This document shows positions 27,917 through 37,295 of a stretch of 64,000 nucleotides of DNA, one piece after another (the stretch's first letter is position 1; the number at the start of each line of letters is the position of its first letter). The position numbers and the translations under genes were made by a program. The stretch is taken from positions 1-64,000 of the forward strand of contig JBEIEP010000014.1 of assembly GCA_040382935.1 (NCBI GenBank). Direction: 5' to 3'. The notes beneath the pieces are model-generated. The model was not told the DNA's origin. It saw nothing but the letters and a program-made list of their open reading frames with translations, and did not search any database. The DNA is from JALQUL01 sp040382935. GTDB lineage: Bacteria > Pseudomonadota > Gammaproteobacteria > Burkholderiales > Burkholderiaceae_C.

Positions 27917-29212
27917 TCAGCTGCGAATTTCCCCTTGGCCCAGGACGATGTATTTCAGTGAGGTCAGGCCCTCAATGCCTACCGGCCCACGGGCGTGGAA
28001 TTTGTCGGTGCTGATACCAATCTCTGCACCCAAGCCGTACTCAAAACCATCCGCAAAGCGGGTGCTCGCATTCACCATCACACTGGCCGAATCGACCTCT
28101 GTGAGGAAGCGCTGGGCATTGGGGTGATGGTTGGTGACAATGGCGTCGGTGTGGTGACTGGAATAACGGTTGATGTGGGCAATGGCTTCGTCCAGGTCCT
28201 GTACTACTTTAATGCTGATGACCGGGGCCAAGTATTCTTCATACCAATCTTGTTCAGTGGCCTCTACCAGTTGCGCGCCTACAACCCCCGCCAGAGCCGC
28301 CTTGGCCTGCGGGCATACGCGCATTTCAACGCCTTTTTCGGCAAATACAGCGCCTATGCGTGGCAAGAATTGGGCCGCAATGGCCGCGTCTACCAGCAGG
28401 CCTTCGGCGGCGTTGCAGGGGCTGTACTTTTGGGTTTTGGCGTTGTCGACCAGACGCAATGCCATGGCCAGATCCGCAGAGGCCTCGACATACATATGGC
28501 AGTTGCCATCCAGGTGTTTGATCACAGGCACTTTGGCCTCGGCGCTGATGCGCTCGATTAAGCCCTTGCCACCGCGCGGAATAATCACGTCCACATAGGC
28601 AGGCATGGTGACCAAAGCGCCGACGGCGGCGCGGTCTTTGGTGGGCACCAGTTGCACAGCATCAAAGGGCAGGCCTGCGCGTTCTAGGGCCTGGCGCACC
28701 AGATCGGCCAATGCGCGGTTGGAATGCATGGCCTCAGAGCCACCGCGCAGTATGCAGGCGTTGGCGCTTTTGATGGACAGGCTGGCCGCCTCAATGGTGA
28801 CGTTGGGGCGGCTTTCATAGACCATGCCAAACACGCCAATGGGCACGCGCATTTGCCCCACGCGTATGCCGCTGGCCTGTTGGCGCATGCCAGAGATTTC
28901 GCCAATGATGTCGGGCATAACGGCCAGTTGGTCGCAGCCCTGCGCAACGGTTTCTATGGTGGCTGCGTTAAGTTTTAGGCGGTCATACAGGGGGCCAGAC
29001 AGGCCAGCGGCCTTGGCTTCTAGCAAATCTTTTTGGTTTTCTAATTGCAGCGCATCAGTGTGCTCGCGCAGCAGTGCGGCCAGGTGGCTAAGCACGTTGC
29101 TGCGGGTCACGCTGGCCGACTTGGCCATCAAAGCACTGGCACGGCGTGCGGCCTGCCCCATACGGGTCATGAGTGCGGGGATGTCCAGTTCAGGGGTGTG
29201 GGGAGCGTTCAT
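27917..29212 (-). CDS. proA: Gamma-glutamyl phosphate reductase ProA
   Basis: NADPH-dependent second step of proline synthesis, giving glutamate-5-semialdehyde. The 431-residue aldehyde-dehydrogenase-fold protein has FGMVYESRPNVTIEAASL, IIPRGGKGLI and the catalytic cysteine in KYSPCNAAEGLL. It is the last gene of the leuS-lptE-holA-proA run, four bases after holA. proB is not in the window. Confidence 0.96.
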   Translation of the reverse strand: MNAPHTPELDIPALMTRMGQAARRASALMAKSASVTRSNVLSHLAALLREHTDALQLENQKDLLEAKAAGLSGPLYDRLKLNAATIETVAQGCDQLAVMPDIIGEISGMRQQASGIRVGQMRVPIGVFGMVYESRPNVTIEAASLSIKSANACILRGGSEAMHSNRALADLVRQALERAGLPFDAVQLVPTKDRAAVGALVTMPAYVDVIIPRGGKGLIERISAEAKVPVIKHLDGNCHMYVEASADLAMALRLVDNAKTQKYSPCNAAEGLLVDAAIAAQFLPRIGAVFAEKGVEMRVCPQAKAALAGVVGAQLVEATEQDWYEEYLAPVISIKVVQDLDEAIAHINRYSSHHTDAIVTNHHPNAQRFLTEVDSASVMVNASTRFADGFEYGLGAEIGISTDKFHARGPVGIEGLTSLKYIVLGQGEIRS

Positions 29213-29216
29213 GGGA

Positions 29217-30269
29217 TTATTTTCGCACAGACGCTATGCTCATTTGGGTCGCCCATTGGGCCAGTGCCATCCACGGATCGCTGGGCCACTGGGGGTAGCG
29301 CAGGCCTTTAACGACACCATCCACACGGTGCGCGTCTTGCAGCCATTGCTGCAGTTGGGTCAAACTGAGGCGGGGCAATACGGACTCGAACTGCTTTTCT
29401 TTGGCGCCCCAAACCCGGTGGTCACGCAATGCCAACGGCATGGGTTTGCCCGCAGCCAGATCGGATTTGACGCGCAGCAACTGCCTAACATCTTCGGCCA
29501 GGGTAAAGTGCACCAGTACGGCGGCAACGCCCTCGGCCTTGAGCCCGTCTAGCATTTTGCGCGCGCGGCCCACTTGGGCCGACCATACGGCCTGCCCCAG
29601 AGAAAAAACATCGTAGCGGGCTACGTCCAGTACCGCGCGCTCCAACTGCGCAAGGCTGATTTCACCGGGGGGGTAGAGCAAGGCCAGCTTTTGAATTTCC
29701 TGGTGTGCAGCGAGTAAATTGCCTTCAACCCTATCAACCAAAAACCGCATCGCCTCCTGCCCCACCACACCGCCGGGCAAATTCTGGCCATTGCGCGCCA
29801 GCCGCTGGGCTATCCACGTGGGTAAGGCGTTGAGTTCAACTTTATCGACAGGAACGCAAACGGCGTTTTTTTCCAGCGCCGCAAACCACGGCGTTTGCCG
29901 GGTGGCCTTGTCCAGCTTGGGCAGGCTAATCACCAGCAAGGTGTTTTCATCAGCCGCTTGCAAATCCGCCAAGGACTGCAGCGCCACGGCGCCCTCTTTG
30001 CCGGGCTTGCCTGTGGGAATACTCACTTCTATGATCTGGCGGTCGGCAAACAGGCTCATCGCCCCGCAGGCGGCCTGCACGGACGACCAATCAAAATGCG
30101 CGCCTTGCACCACAAACGACTGCCTCTCGGTATAGCCCAAGCTTCTGGCCTTGGCGCGAAGGCTGTCAACAGCCTCCTGCATCAGCAGGGTTTCATCGCC
30201 GTGCAGCACATACAGGGGGCGCACGCCCTTGCCCAGGTGCGCTTCCAACTGTCCTAAGGTGAGGTTCAT
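29217..30269 (-). CDS. holA: DNA polymerase III subunit delta HolA
   Basis: Delta subunit of the clamp loader, which opens the beta sliding clamp. The 350-residue protein shows the delta-family start (LGQLEAHLGKGVRPLYVLHGDETLLMQEAVD) without a functional P-loop, then VPVDKVELNALPTWIAQRL and DRVEGNLLAAHQEIQKLALL in domain II, and a helical collar domain. Its start overlaps the lptE stop by four bases. Confidence 0.95.
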   Translation of the reverse strand: MNLTLGQLEAHLGKGVRPLYVLHGDETLLMQEAVDSLRAKARSLGYTERQSFVVQGAHFDWSSVQAACGAMSLFADRQIIEVSIPTGKPGKEGAVALQSLADLQAADENTLLVISLPKLDKATRQTPWFAALEKNAVCVPVDKVELNALPTWIAQRLARNGQNLPGGVVGQEAMRFLVDRVEGNLLAAHQEIQKLALLYPPGEISLAQLERAVLDVARYDVFSLGQAVWSAQVGRARKMLDGLKAEGVAAVLVHFTLAEDVRQLLRVKSDLAAGKPMPLALRDHRVWGAKEKQFESVLPRLSLTQLQQWLQDAHRVDGVVKGLRYPQWPSDPWMALAQWATQMSIASVRK

Positions 30270-30778
30270 ACCTTTTGACGATAGGCTGCCAGACGGCGTT
30301 GCAACTGCTGCGCTACGTCTGACAACAAATCCTGGGTGAGCAGGGCTTCTTCGGACGCCTTGCCCAGCGCTTGGGTTTCGTTGTAGCTGATGTTGCGCTG
30401 TTGCGCCACTGAGGTTTTGGCGATCAGCTCGTTGCCCTCATTGTCCAACAGCGAAAAATTGACCCGAAGACGTATTTGCAGCTCCCTGACCTGGCCTGAG
30501 GCGTTGGTCACAGTAATCACCCGATCAAACTGCTCGCCCGTCAGTACCAGCACGAGCTTGGCTTTGGGCCTGTCCTGGGGCTCGGTGTAAATGGTCAACT
30601 TGTTTTCTTGCTTGAGCGAACGCACCAAGACTGCCCCCACCTGCGGTGCCGACTCCATATCTACAAACAGGGCGTTGAACACGTAGTCGTAACTACCGCG
30701 TAGCCTAAAGCCGCAACCGGGGAGCGCCGCACCCACGACCCAAGGGGCCAGCGCAAGGCAAAGTTGGCGGCGGTTCAT
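30266..30778 (-). CDS. lptE: LPS-assembly lipoprotein LptE
   Basis: Outer-membrane lipoprotein that plugs the LptD barrel and helps insert lipopolysaccharide. The 170-residue product has a signal peptide with a lipobox ending at Cys about residue 21 (ALPGCGFRLRGSYDYVF), typical of LptE/RlpB, and ends with LSDVAQQLQRRLAAYR. The ATG at 30778 lies one base from the leuS stop. The leuS-lptE-holA order is conserved in proteobacteria. Confidence 0.94.
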   Translation of the reverse strand: MNRRQLCLALAPWVVGAALPGCGFRLRGSYDYVFNALFVDMESAPQVGAVLVRSLKQENKLTIYTEPQDRPKAKLVLVLTGEQFDRVITVTNASGQVRELQIRLRVNFSLLDNEGNELIAKTSVAQQRNISYNETQALGKASEEALLTQDLLSDVAQQLQRRLAAYRQKV

Positions 30779-30779
30779 G

Positions 30780-33443
30780 CTAAACCACCACGTTGACCAG
30801 ACGACCGGGCACAACAATCACTTTTTTAACCGGCGCACCCTGTGCGATGCGTTGTACCGCCTCGCTTTGAATCGCCAGTTGTTCGATGTCGGCTTTTGCC
30901 AAATTGGCCGCTACGGTGAGCGCACCCCGCACTTTGCCGTTCACTTGCAAGACCATCTCGATTTCATCCTTAACCAAAGCGGTTTCGTCGACTGCTGGCC
31001 ACGGTGCATCCAACAATGTACCCAGTCGTCCCGCATACCCACAACCCTCCCATAAGGCGTGGGCCAGATGAGGCGCGACGGGGTACACGCAACGCAGCAA
31101 GATGCCGTAGCCCTCGGCCAACGCGGCAGCTCCGGTCGATCCATTGGCATCGGGGTCAAAGGCCTCAAGGGCATTGAGCATTTTCATGGTGCCAGACACC
31201 ACGGTGTTGTATTGCATACGCACAAAATCGTAATCAACCTGCTTGAGCACGGTGTGCAGCTCGAGCCGCAAGGCCTTGACGGCCGGGGGCACAGAGGCAT
31301 TGGCGGGCATTGCCCCATCAGTGGCGAGCAAACGGGCCTTGTGCTTGGCGGCAAAACTCCATATCCGCTTGGCAAAACGGTACGACCCCTCGACCGCCGA
31401 ATCGTTCCACTCCAAAGTGGCCTCAGGCGGTGCGGTAAACATGGTGTACAGGCGCGCCGTATCCGCACCGTATTTTTCGATCAGGTCCTGCGGGTCTACC
31501 CCGTTGTTTTTGCTTTTGCTCATGGTGCCTACACCCAGGTAGTTCACCGCGCTGCCGTCGGCCTTGAGGGTTGCCCCAACCACCTTGCCCTGCGCGTCGT
31601 GCACGTCGGTGACGTCGGCAGGCCAAAAGTAATCCATGCCGCCCTTGTCTGTTTTACGCGCGTAGATATGGTTGAGCACCATGCCTTGGGTGAGCAATTT
31701 TTCAAAGGGTTCATCCACCTGTACCAAGCCCAAGTCACGCATGACTTTGGTCCAGAACCGCGCGTACAGCAAATGCAAAATCGCGTGCTCAATGCCCCCA
31801 ATGTACTGGTCCATTGGCATCCAGTAGGCCGCGCCTTGGCCCACCATGGCATCGCTCAAGGTGGGGTCGCAGTACCGCATAAAGTACCAGGACGAATCCA
31901 CAAAGGTGTCCATGGTGTCGGTCTCACGCCGTGCGGCTTTGCCGCAGATGGGGCAAGTTACGCCATGGTGAAAGGCTTCACTTTTGTTGAGTGGGTTGCC
32001 ACTACCGTCGGGCACCAGGTCTTGCGGCAAAATCACCGGCAAGTCTTTTTCGGGCACGGGTACGGCGCCGTGTTCGTCGCAATGAATGATGGGAATGGGC
32101 GTGCCCCAGTAGCGCTGGCGGCTAATGCCCCAGTCGCGCAAACGCCAAGTGGTTTTGCGTTCACCCAAACCCTTGGCAGCCAAATCGGCGGCTACTGCAT
32201 CAATACACGCAGCAAAGGCCAAACCATCGTAAGGGCCGGAGTTAACCGCCACCCCGTCGCCTTTATTGGCGTACCAGTCGTGCCAATGGTTTGCGTCAAA
32301 TGTGGGGGCAGGCGCATCGCCTTTGGAACGCAGGGCCACCACTTGTTGGACGGGCAATTGGTACTTGCTGGCAAAGGCCAAGTCGCGCTCATCGTGCGCA
32401 GGTACACCCATCACCGCACCGTCGCCATAGCCTATCAACACGTAGTTGCCTATCCATACCGGCACCTGTTGCCCCGTAAGGGGATGCGTCACAAAAAGGC
32501 CGGTAAATTGGCCGAGTTTTTCTTTGGCGGCCAGTTCGGCCTCGGTCGTGCCGCCTTTTTTGCACTCTTCGATAAACGCAGCCAAGCCGGGGTTGGATTG
32601 CGCCGCGTGCTGGGCCAATGGATGCTCGGGTGCCACCGCACAAAAAGTCACGCCCATGATGGTGTCGGCACGGGTGGTAAACACATACATACGCCCGTCG
32701 CCAATCAGTTGGCCACCCGCGTCACGTATGTCGTGGGTAAAGGCAAAGCGCAGGCCTTCGCTTTTGCCAATCCAGTTTTCTTGCATGGTACGCACACGCT
32801 CGGGCCAGCCGGGCAAATGCGACTGCACCTGCTCCAACAACTCTTGTGCGTAATCGGTGATCTGCAAGTAATAGCCCGGAATTTCGCGCTTTTCAACCAC
32901 TGCACCAGTACGCCAGCCTTTGCCGTCAATCACCTGCTCGTTGGCCAGTACCGTTTGATCCACGGGGTCCCAATTGACCACCTGGGTTTTGCGGTAGGCG
33001 ATGCCTTTTTCCAGCATCTTTAAAAACAACCACTGGTTCCACTTGTAATAGCTGGCGTCACAGGTGGCGACCTCACGGCTCCAGTCAATCGCCAAACCCA
33101 TCGCCTGCATCTGCTTTTTCATGTAGGCGATATTGTCGTAGGTCCATTTGGCCGGAGGCACCCCATTTTTCATGGCTGCGTTTTCGGCGGGCAGGCCAAA
33201 AGCGTCCCAGCCCATAGGCATCAGTACGTTGTAACCCTTCATGCGAAGGTAACGCGCCAGCATGTCGTTGATGGTGTAGTTACGCACATGGCCCATGTGC
33301 AGCTTGCCGCTGGGGTAAGGCAACATAGAGCAAGCGTAGTACTTGGGACGCGAAGCGTTTTCGGTCACGCGGTAAGCATCCACCTGTTCCCAAAAAGCCT
33401 GCGCGGCGCGTTCGATTTCAATGTGCTGGTAAGTGTCTTGCAT
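30780..33443 (-). CDS. leuS: Leucyl-tRNA synthetase LeuS
   Basis: Class I synthetase charging tRNA-Leu, 887 residues. The HIGH-type motif is PSGKLHMGHVRNY and the KMSKS-type motif is TMSKSKNNGVDP; the editing domain lies at about 225-410 (FTTRADTIMGVTF). C-terminal anticodon-binding domain ends with KVIVVPGRLVNVVV. The start is taken at the ATG at 33443 (MQDTYQHIEIE); a TTG nine codons upstream is possible and neither has a clear Shine-Dalgarno sequence. A 654-codon open frame on the other strand is a shadow. Confidence 0.97.
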   Translation of the reverse strand: MQDTYQHIEIERAAQAFWEQVDAYRVTENASRPKYYACSMLPYPSGKLHMGHVRNYTINDMLARYLRMKGYNVLMPMGWDAFGLPAENAAMKNGVPPAKWTYDNIAYMKKQMQAMGLAIDWSREVATCDASYYKWNQWLFLKMLEKGIAYRKTQVVNWDPVDQTVLANEQVIDGKGWRTGAVVEKREIPGYYLQITDYAQELLEQVQSHLPGWPERVRTMQENWIGKSEGLRFAFTHDIRDAGGQLIGDGRMYVFTTRADTIMGVTFCAVAPEHPLAQHAAQSNPGLAAFIEECKKGGTTEAELAAKEKLGQFTGLFVTHPLTGQQVPVWIGNYVLIGYGDGAVMGVPAHDERDLAFASKYQLPVQQVVALRSKGDAPAPTFDANHWHDWYANKGDGVAVNSGPYDGLAFAACIDAVAADLAAKGLGERKTTWRLRDWGISRQRYWGTPIPIIHCDEHGAVPVPEKDLPVILPQDLVPDGSGNPLNKSEAFHHGVTCPICGKAARRETDTMDTFVDSSWYFMRYCDPTLSDAMVGQGAAYWMPMDQYIGGIEHAILHLLYARFWTKVMRDLGLVQVDEPFEKLLTQGMVLNHIYARKTDKGGMDYFWPADVTDVHDAQGKVVGATLKADGSAVNYLGVGTMSKSKNNGVDPQDLIEKYGADTARLYTMFTAPPEATLEWNDSAVEGSYRFAKRIWSFAAKHKARLLATDGAMPANASVPPAVKALRLELHTVLKQVDYDFVRMQYNTVVSGTMKMLNALEAFDPDANGSTGAAALAEGYGILLRCVYPVAPHLAHALWEGCGYAGRLGTLLDAPWPAVDETALVKDEIEMVLQVNGKVRGALTVAANLAKADIEQLAIQSEAVQRIAQGAPVKKVIVVPGRLVNVVV

Positions 33444-33522
33444 GGAAGGGCCATCAAAAGCAGGTGCCAACGGGGCAGCCTGAGGCTGACATTTTACGGG
33501 GAAGGGGGTGCCTTGCTTGCCC

Positions 33523-33942
33523 CTACTTGTTCACACGTTCCGTCATAAACCCAATACGCGTCAAACGCGCTTCTTGGGCACTGGCCAGTACCCCTGCCAC
33601 TGCGCCGTAGGCGGCCGCTTGGTCGGCGCGTAGGCGTACTTCGGTGTCGGGGTTTTTGGCTTGGGCGGCTTTAAAGGCAGCGAGCAGGGCTTCGCGGGTG
33701 ATGGCTTGGTCGGCCAGGTACAGCTGGCCCGAGGCTTGTACCGAGACGCTTAAAAATTGTGGGGTATCGCTGACCGTACCATTTTGGGTTTGGGGCAGGT
33801 CTAGCCGAATAGAGCTGGCCATTAATGGGGCGGTGATGATGAGAATGACGACCAGCACCAGCATCACGTCGACCAGGGGGGTGACGTTGATGTCGGCCAT
33901 CAGGCCGCCACTGGCTTTGGAATCAAACTGCCCCATTGCCAT
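33523..33942 (-). CDS. exbD: ExbD/TolR-family biopolymer transport protein
   Basis: Energy-transducing subunit of a proton-driven ExbBD/TolQR complex in the inner membrane. The 139-residue protein has the single helix with the essential Asp in NVTPLVDVMLVLVVILII (about residues 19-40) and a periplasmic domain. Directly after exbB (5 bases). Neither tonB nor tolA/tolB is nearby, so whether it serves TonB or another partner cannot be told. Confidence 0.9.
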   Translation of the reverse strand: MAMGQFDSKASGGLMADINVTPLVDVMLVLVVILIITAPLMASSIRLDLPQTQNGTVSDTPQFLSVSVQASGQLYLADQAITREALLAAFKAAQAKNPDTEVRLRADQAAAYGAVAGVLASAQEARLTRIGFMTERVNK

Positions 33943-33947
33943 GGTGA

Positions 33948-34583
33948 TTACTCGGCAAGCAGTTCGCGCAAATCGTAGGCAAACCCGTCTATCAGGGCCA
34001 TGATTTGGGAGATTTGTCGGTTAAAGACGTTGTAGGCCAACACCGCAGGCAAGGCCACAGCCAAACCGGCGGCTGTCATGACCAGGGCTTCGCCCACAGG
34101 GCCAGCCACTTTATCGATCGTGATAACGCCCGCGCCCGCGATGCTAAACAGGGCGTGGTAAATGCCCCATACGGTGCCCAGAAGGCCTACAAAAGGCGCG
34201 GTAGACCCTACCGTCGCCAGCACCACCTGGCCAAACTCCAGCCGCGTTTGGGTTTGGTTTTTGGCTTCGCGCAGCAAGCGGGTGTAGCGGGCGCTTTTGC
34301 GCTGTGTGGACTCATCCCCCACGGGGTTGGGCTCGTTCATGACCGCCAACAAGGGTTGTAGCCATTGGCCTTTGTCAAAGGCCTGTGCGGCCAGCTGCGC
34401 GTCTTGTGGCGCTCCGTTTTGCCAAAATGCGACCAAGGCCCGCGCTACGCTGGTGCGGGCACTGCCTAGCGCCAAAATCTTTAAAACAATCACCACCCAC
34501 GCGCTAACAGACATGAGCAGCAGCGTCAGGGCCACCACCCACGCCACCGCGTCGGCCTGTGCCAGATAGTGTGTGAAATCCAT
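33948..34583 (-). CDS. exbB: MotA/TolQ/ExbB-family proton channel protein
   Basis: Partner of the ExbD-like protein, 211 residues with three membrane helices (about 13-35, 115-140, 160-180). The family core TVGSTAPFVGLLGTVWGIYHALFSIAGAG and GPVGEALVMTAAGLAVALPAVLAYN is intact. It follows dapB by six bases and precedes exbD, so the pair is embedded in the bamE-to-proA run. Confidence 0.9.
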   Translation of the reverse strand: MDFTHYLAQADAVAWVVALTLLLMSVSAWVVIVLKILALGSARTSVARALVAFWQNGAPQDAQLAAQAFDKGQWLQPLLAVMNEPNPVGDESTQRKSARYTRLLREAKNQTQTRLEFGQVVLATVGSTAPFVGLLGTVWGIYHALFSIAGAGVITIDKVAGPVGEALVMTAAGLAVALPAVLAYNVFNRQISQIMALIDGFAYDLRELLAE

Positions 34584-34589
34584 ACGGCC

Positions 34590-35399
34590 CTAGCGCAGTT
34601 GTAAAACGTCGAACATATCAAAGAGGCCCGCTGTTTGCGCTTCCAAAAAGCGTGCGGCGCGTAAGCTGCCTTCAGCATAGGGCTGCCGGCTAGAGGCTTT
34701 GTGGCTGATTTCAATGCGCTCGCCGGTACCGGCAAACAATACGGTGTGGTCGCCCACAATATCGCCCCCGCGTATGGTGGCAAAACCAATGCTGGAGGGG
34801 TCGCGCTCGCCGGTAATGCCGTGGCGGGTAAATACGCCGTCTTTGTCTAGGTCGCGGCCCAGGGCCTGTGCCAAGACCTCGCCCATTTTGAGGGCTGTGC
34901 CTGAAGGCGCGTCGATTTTATGGCGGTGATGCGCCTCGATGACTTCAATGTCGTAGCCCTGGTTGAGTACCTGCGCGGCCATGGCCAACAGTTTGAGCAT
35001 AACGTTAACACCCACGCCCATATTGGGCGCCAGCACAATGGCAATGCGCTCTGCGGCCTGTGCAATCTGCGCCTTGTCGTCGGCTGAAAGCCCTGTTGTG
35101 CCAATCACCATTTTGATGCCCATGCGCTGGCAAACGCTAAGGTGCAGCAATGTGCCCTCAGGCCGGGTGAAGTCGATCAGTACCTGCGCGGTTTTCAAGG
35201 CCGCTTCCAAATCACTGCTTACGAAAACACCACTGCTACGACCCAAAAAAGTGCTGGCGTCACTGCCTAACGCGGGTGAACCTTTAATGTCCAGCGCACC
35301 CACCAACCGACAGTCGTCGGACTGCAAGATCGCCTCGATCAACATTTTGCCCATTCGCCCGGAGGCTCCGGCGACGGCAATACGGATTTTTTCAGACAT
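34590..35399 (-). CDS. dapB: 4-hydroxy-tetrahydrodipicolinate reductase DapB
   Basis: NAD(P)H-dependent step of the diaminopimelate/lysine pathway. The 269-residue product shows the nucleotide fold GASGRMGKMLIEA, VIGTTGLSADD, and the catalytic/substrate block VIEAHHRHKIDAPSGTA. Follows bamE by 40 bases; the spacer contains a GC-rich inverted repeat but no T-run on the transcribed strand. Confidence 0.97.
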   Translation of the reverse strand: MSEKIRIAVAGASGRMGKMLIEAILQSDDCRLVGALDIKGSPALGSDASTFLGRSSGVFVSSDLEAALKTAQVLIDFTRPEGTLLHLSVCQRMGIKMVIGTTGLSADDKAQIAQAAERIAIVLAPNMGVGVNVMLKLLAMAAQVLNQGYDIEVIEAHHRHKIDAPSGTALKMGEVLAQALGRDLDKDGVFTRHGITGERDPSSIGFATIRGGDIVGDHTVLFAGTGERIEISHKASSRQPYAEGSLRAARFLEAQTAGLFDMFDVLQLR

Positions 35400-35439
35400 G
35401 AGAGATTCCTATTTTGCGCCTAATGAGGCCTGCAGGCGC

Positions 35440-35856
35440 TTAACGACGGGGGAACAGGGAGTTGACAAAATCCGCCTCCTTGGGCAGGGAATCACCTTCG
35501 ACCCGTTGCAGTACGTTGTCTTTAAAAAATACGGTCAAGCGTCGGCTTTGCGGAGCCACGCCCATACGCTGCAAAGTAAACACGTAGTCCCATCGGTCGC
35601 TATGAAAAACACTTATCAACAGCGGACTACCCAATATCTCACTTACCTCGGCCTTGGACAGACCTGGTTTGAGTTGTTCTGCCATTTCACGCGAAACGAA
35701 ATTGCCCTGGATGATGTCGATTTTGTAGGGCTTGACCGTATTGAGAAGTTCTTTGGTACTACAGCCACTGACCAGTACCAAAGACAGGATGAGACCAACG
35801 ACAGGAAGCCCCCTGCGAAGGAAAAAGGACACCGGCATAGAGTGGAAAAATGGCAT
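35440..35856 (-). CDS. bamE: Outer membrane assembly factor BamE
   Basis: Small lipoprotein of the BAM complex that folds beta-barrel proteins. The 138-residue product has a lipobox (LVSGCST, Cys about residue 32) and the SmpA/OmlA fold: VKPYKIDIIQGNFVSREM, LKPGLSKAEVSEILGSPL and WDYVFTLQR. I choose the ATG at 35856 behind CAGG; ATG codons at 35889 and 35838 are alternatives. It diverges from fur, a neighbour pair common in Burkholderiales. Confidence 0.93.
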   Translation of the reverse strand: MPFFHSMPVSFFLRRGLPVVGLILSLVLVSGCSTKELLNTVKPYKIDIIQGNFVSREMAEQLKPGLSKAEVSEILGSPLLISVFHSDRWDYVFTLQRMGVAPQSRRLTVFFKDNVLQRVEGDSLPKEADFVNSLFPRR

Positions 35857-35913
35857 GAAAATACCTGTCAGGCGATATGATGGGGTCATTGTAGCGTTTG
35901 ATAACTTACCACC

Positions 35914-36360
35914 ATGACCTCGCTGGAAGAACTAAAAAACACGGGCCTGAAGGCCACCACCCCTAGGCTCAAGATCATGGAGTTGTTTCAGAAGGGGGAG
36001 AGCCGCCATATGGGGGCTGAAGATGTTTACCGACTGTTACTCAATGAGAGGCTGGACATTGGCCTGGCGACGGTATACCGGGCGCTTACTCAGTTTGAGC
36101 AAGCTGGGCTGCTCAAACGCAGTAGTTTTGAAAATGGCAAAGCGGTATTTGAGCTAAACGACGGCGCACATCACGACCACCTAGTGTGCCTAGACTGCGG
36201 CTTGGTCGAGGAGTTTTTTGACGCCGATATTGAACTGCGCCAAACCGACATCGCGCGCCAAAGGGGGTTTGAGATTGCCGACCACGCCTTGAGCCTTTAC
36301 GCCCACTGCGTCAAGACCGATTGCAGCCATCGCAAAGTGCTTACTCCGGCGAAGTCATAG
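35914..36360 (+). CDS. fur: Ferric uptake regulator Fur
   Basis: Iron-responsive transcription repressor, 148 residues. The winged-helix domain (about 1-85, with VYRLLLNERLDIGLATVYRAL) is followed by the metal-binding dimerisation domain: HHDHLVCLDCG, with the CxxC pair, and a late C..H..C segment. The bamE-fur gap holds only a weak TTTGATAAC resembling half a Fur box, so autoregulation is uncertain. Its 3' end overlaps the convergent hprK gene by 20 bases. Confidence 0.96.
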   Translation: MTSLEELKNTGLKATTPRLKIMELFQKGESRHMGAEDVYRLLLNERLDIGLATVYRALTQFEQAGLLKRSSFENGKAVFELNDGAHHDHLVCLDCGLVEEFFDADIELRQTDIARQRGFEIADHALSLYAHCVKTDCSHRKVLTPAKS

Positions 36361-37291
36361 CCAAACGTTGGCGGGCGACAAAGTCTTCGTAGGTATTAAT
36401 ACCACGCAACTGCAAGATGGTGTTGCGCACTGCCGCCTCCACCAACACCGCCACGTTACGGCCAGCCACCATTTGAATGACCACCTTACGAATCGGAATA
36501 CCCAGGATGTCTTGGGTGAGCGGTGCCTCTGGCATGCGCTCGTAGTCACGCTCCAGCGTTTCTTTGCGCACCAAATGCACGATGAGTTTGAGGCGCATGT
36601 GACGACGCACCGCCGTTTCGCCAAATATTGCGCGGATATCGAGCAAACCTATGCCACGCACCTCTAAGATGTTTTGTAAAAGGTCGGGACAACGGCCTTC
36701 TAAAGTGGTTTGGTTGATGCGATAAAGGTCGACCGCGTCGTCGGCGACCAAGCCGTTACCGCGGGAGATCAACTCCAGGCCAAGTTCGCTTTTGCCAAGC
36801 CCCGACTCGCCAGTGATCAGTACGCCCAGCCCCAAAATGTCCATGAACACGCCATGCACGGTTTGGCGATCGGCAAAGTGCTTGGACAGGTAAGCGCGCA
36901 ACAGGTCAATAACAAAAGCGGCTGACTCGTGGGTGGCAAAGAGTGGAATTTGCGCCCGCTCGCAAACCGCAACCAAGCCTTCGGGTGGAGTCTGCCCGTC
37001 CGCCAATACCAGTACCGGGGGCTCTAGGGTGATGATGCGATTAATGCGGCGCAGGCAATCTTCCGAAGAGGCGTTGGTCAGGTAGGCGACCTCGCGCTCG
37101 CCCAAAACCTGCACTCGGTAAGGGCGTATGTAATTAAGGTAACCCACAAGATCGGCACCTGAGCGCGCGTGGCGCACGGCCACCTCGTCAAAACGGCGCT
37201 CTGAGGCGCTCAAACCACTCAACCATTGCCAAGCAAGCCGGTCACGGTAAGCTTCGAACAACGCATCGGCACTGACGACGGCGTGCTTCAT
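36341..37291 (-). CDS. hprK: HPr kinase/phosphorylase HprK
   Basis: Bifunctional enzyme that phosphorylates and dephosphorylates a serine of HPr. The 316-residue protein has an N-terminal domain and a C-terminal kinase domain with Walker A GESGLGKSE and the HprK signature LLEVRGIGLLDIRAIFG-like LEVRGIGLLDIRAIFGE. In proteobacteria it is part of the nitrogen-related PTS rather than sugar uptake. Start at the ATG at 37291, four bases after the ptsN stop; longer open frames upstream lie in another frame of ptsN. Confidence 0.95.
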   Translation of the reverse strand: MKHAVVSADALFEAYRDRLAWQWLSGLSASERRFDEVAVRHARSGADLVGYLNYIRPYRVQVLGEREVAYLTNASSEDCLRRINRIITLEPPVLVLADGQTPPEGLVAVCERAQIPLFATHESAAFVIDLLRAYLSKHFADRQTVHGVFMDILGLGVLITGESGLGKSELGLELISRGNGLVADDAVDLYRINQTTLEGRCPDLLQNILEVRGIGLLDIRAIFGETAVRRHMRLKLIVHLVRKETLERDYERMPEAPLTQDILGIPIRKVVIQMVAGRNVAVLVEAAVRNTILQLRGINTYEDFVARQRLAMTSPE

Positions 37292-37295
37292 CGAA

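Noticed and set aside
31059..33023. 654-codon plus-strand open frame opposite leuS
   Set aside because: Pure antisense of an intact LeuS; composition (Gly/His/Val rich) and lack of domains mark it as a shadow.
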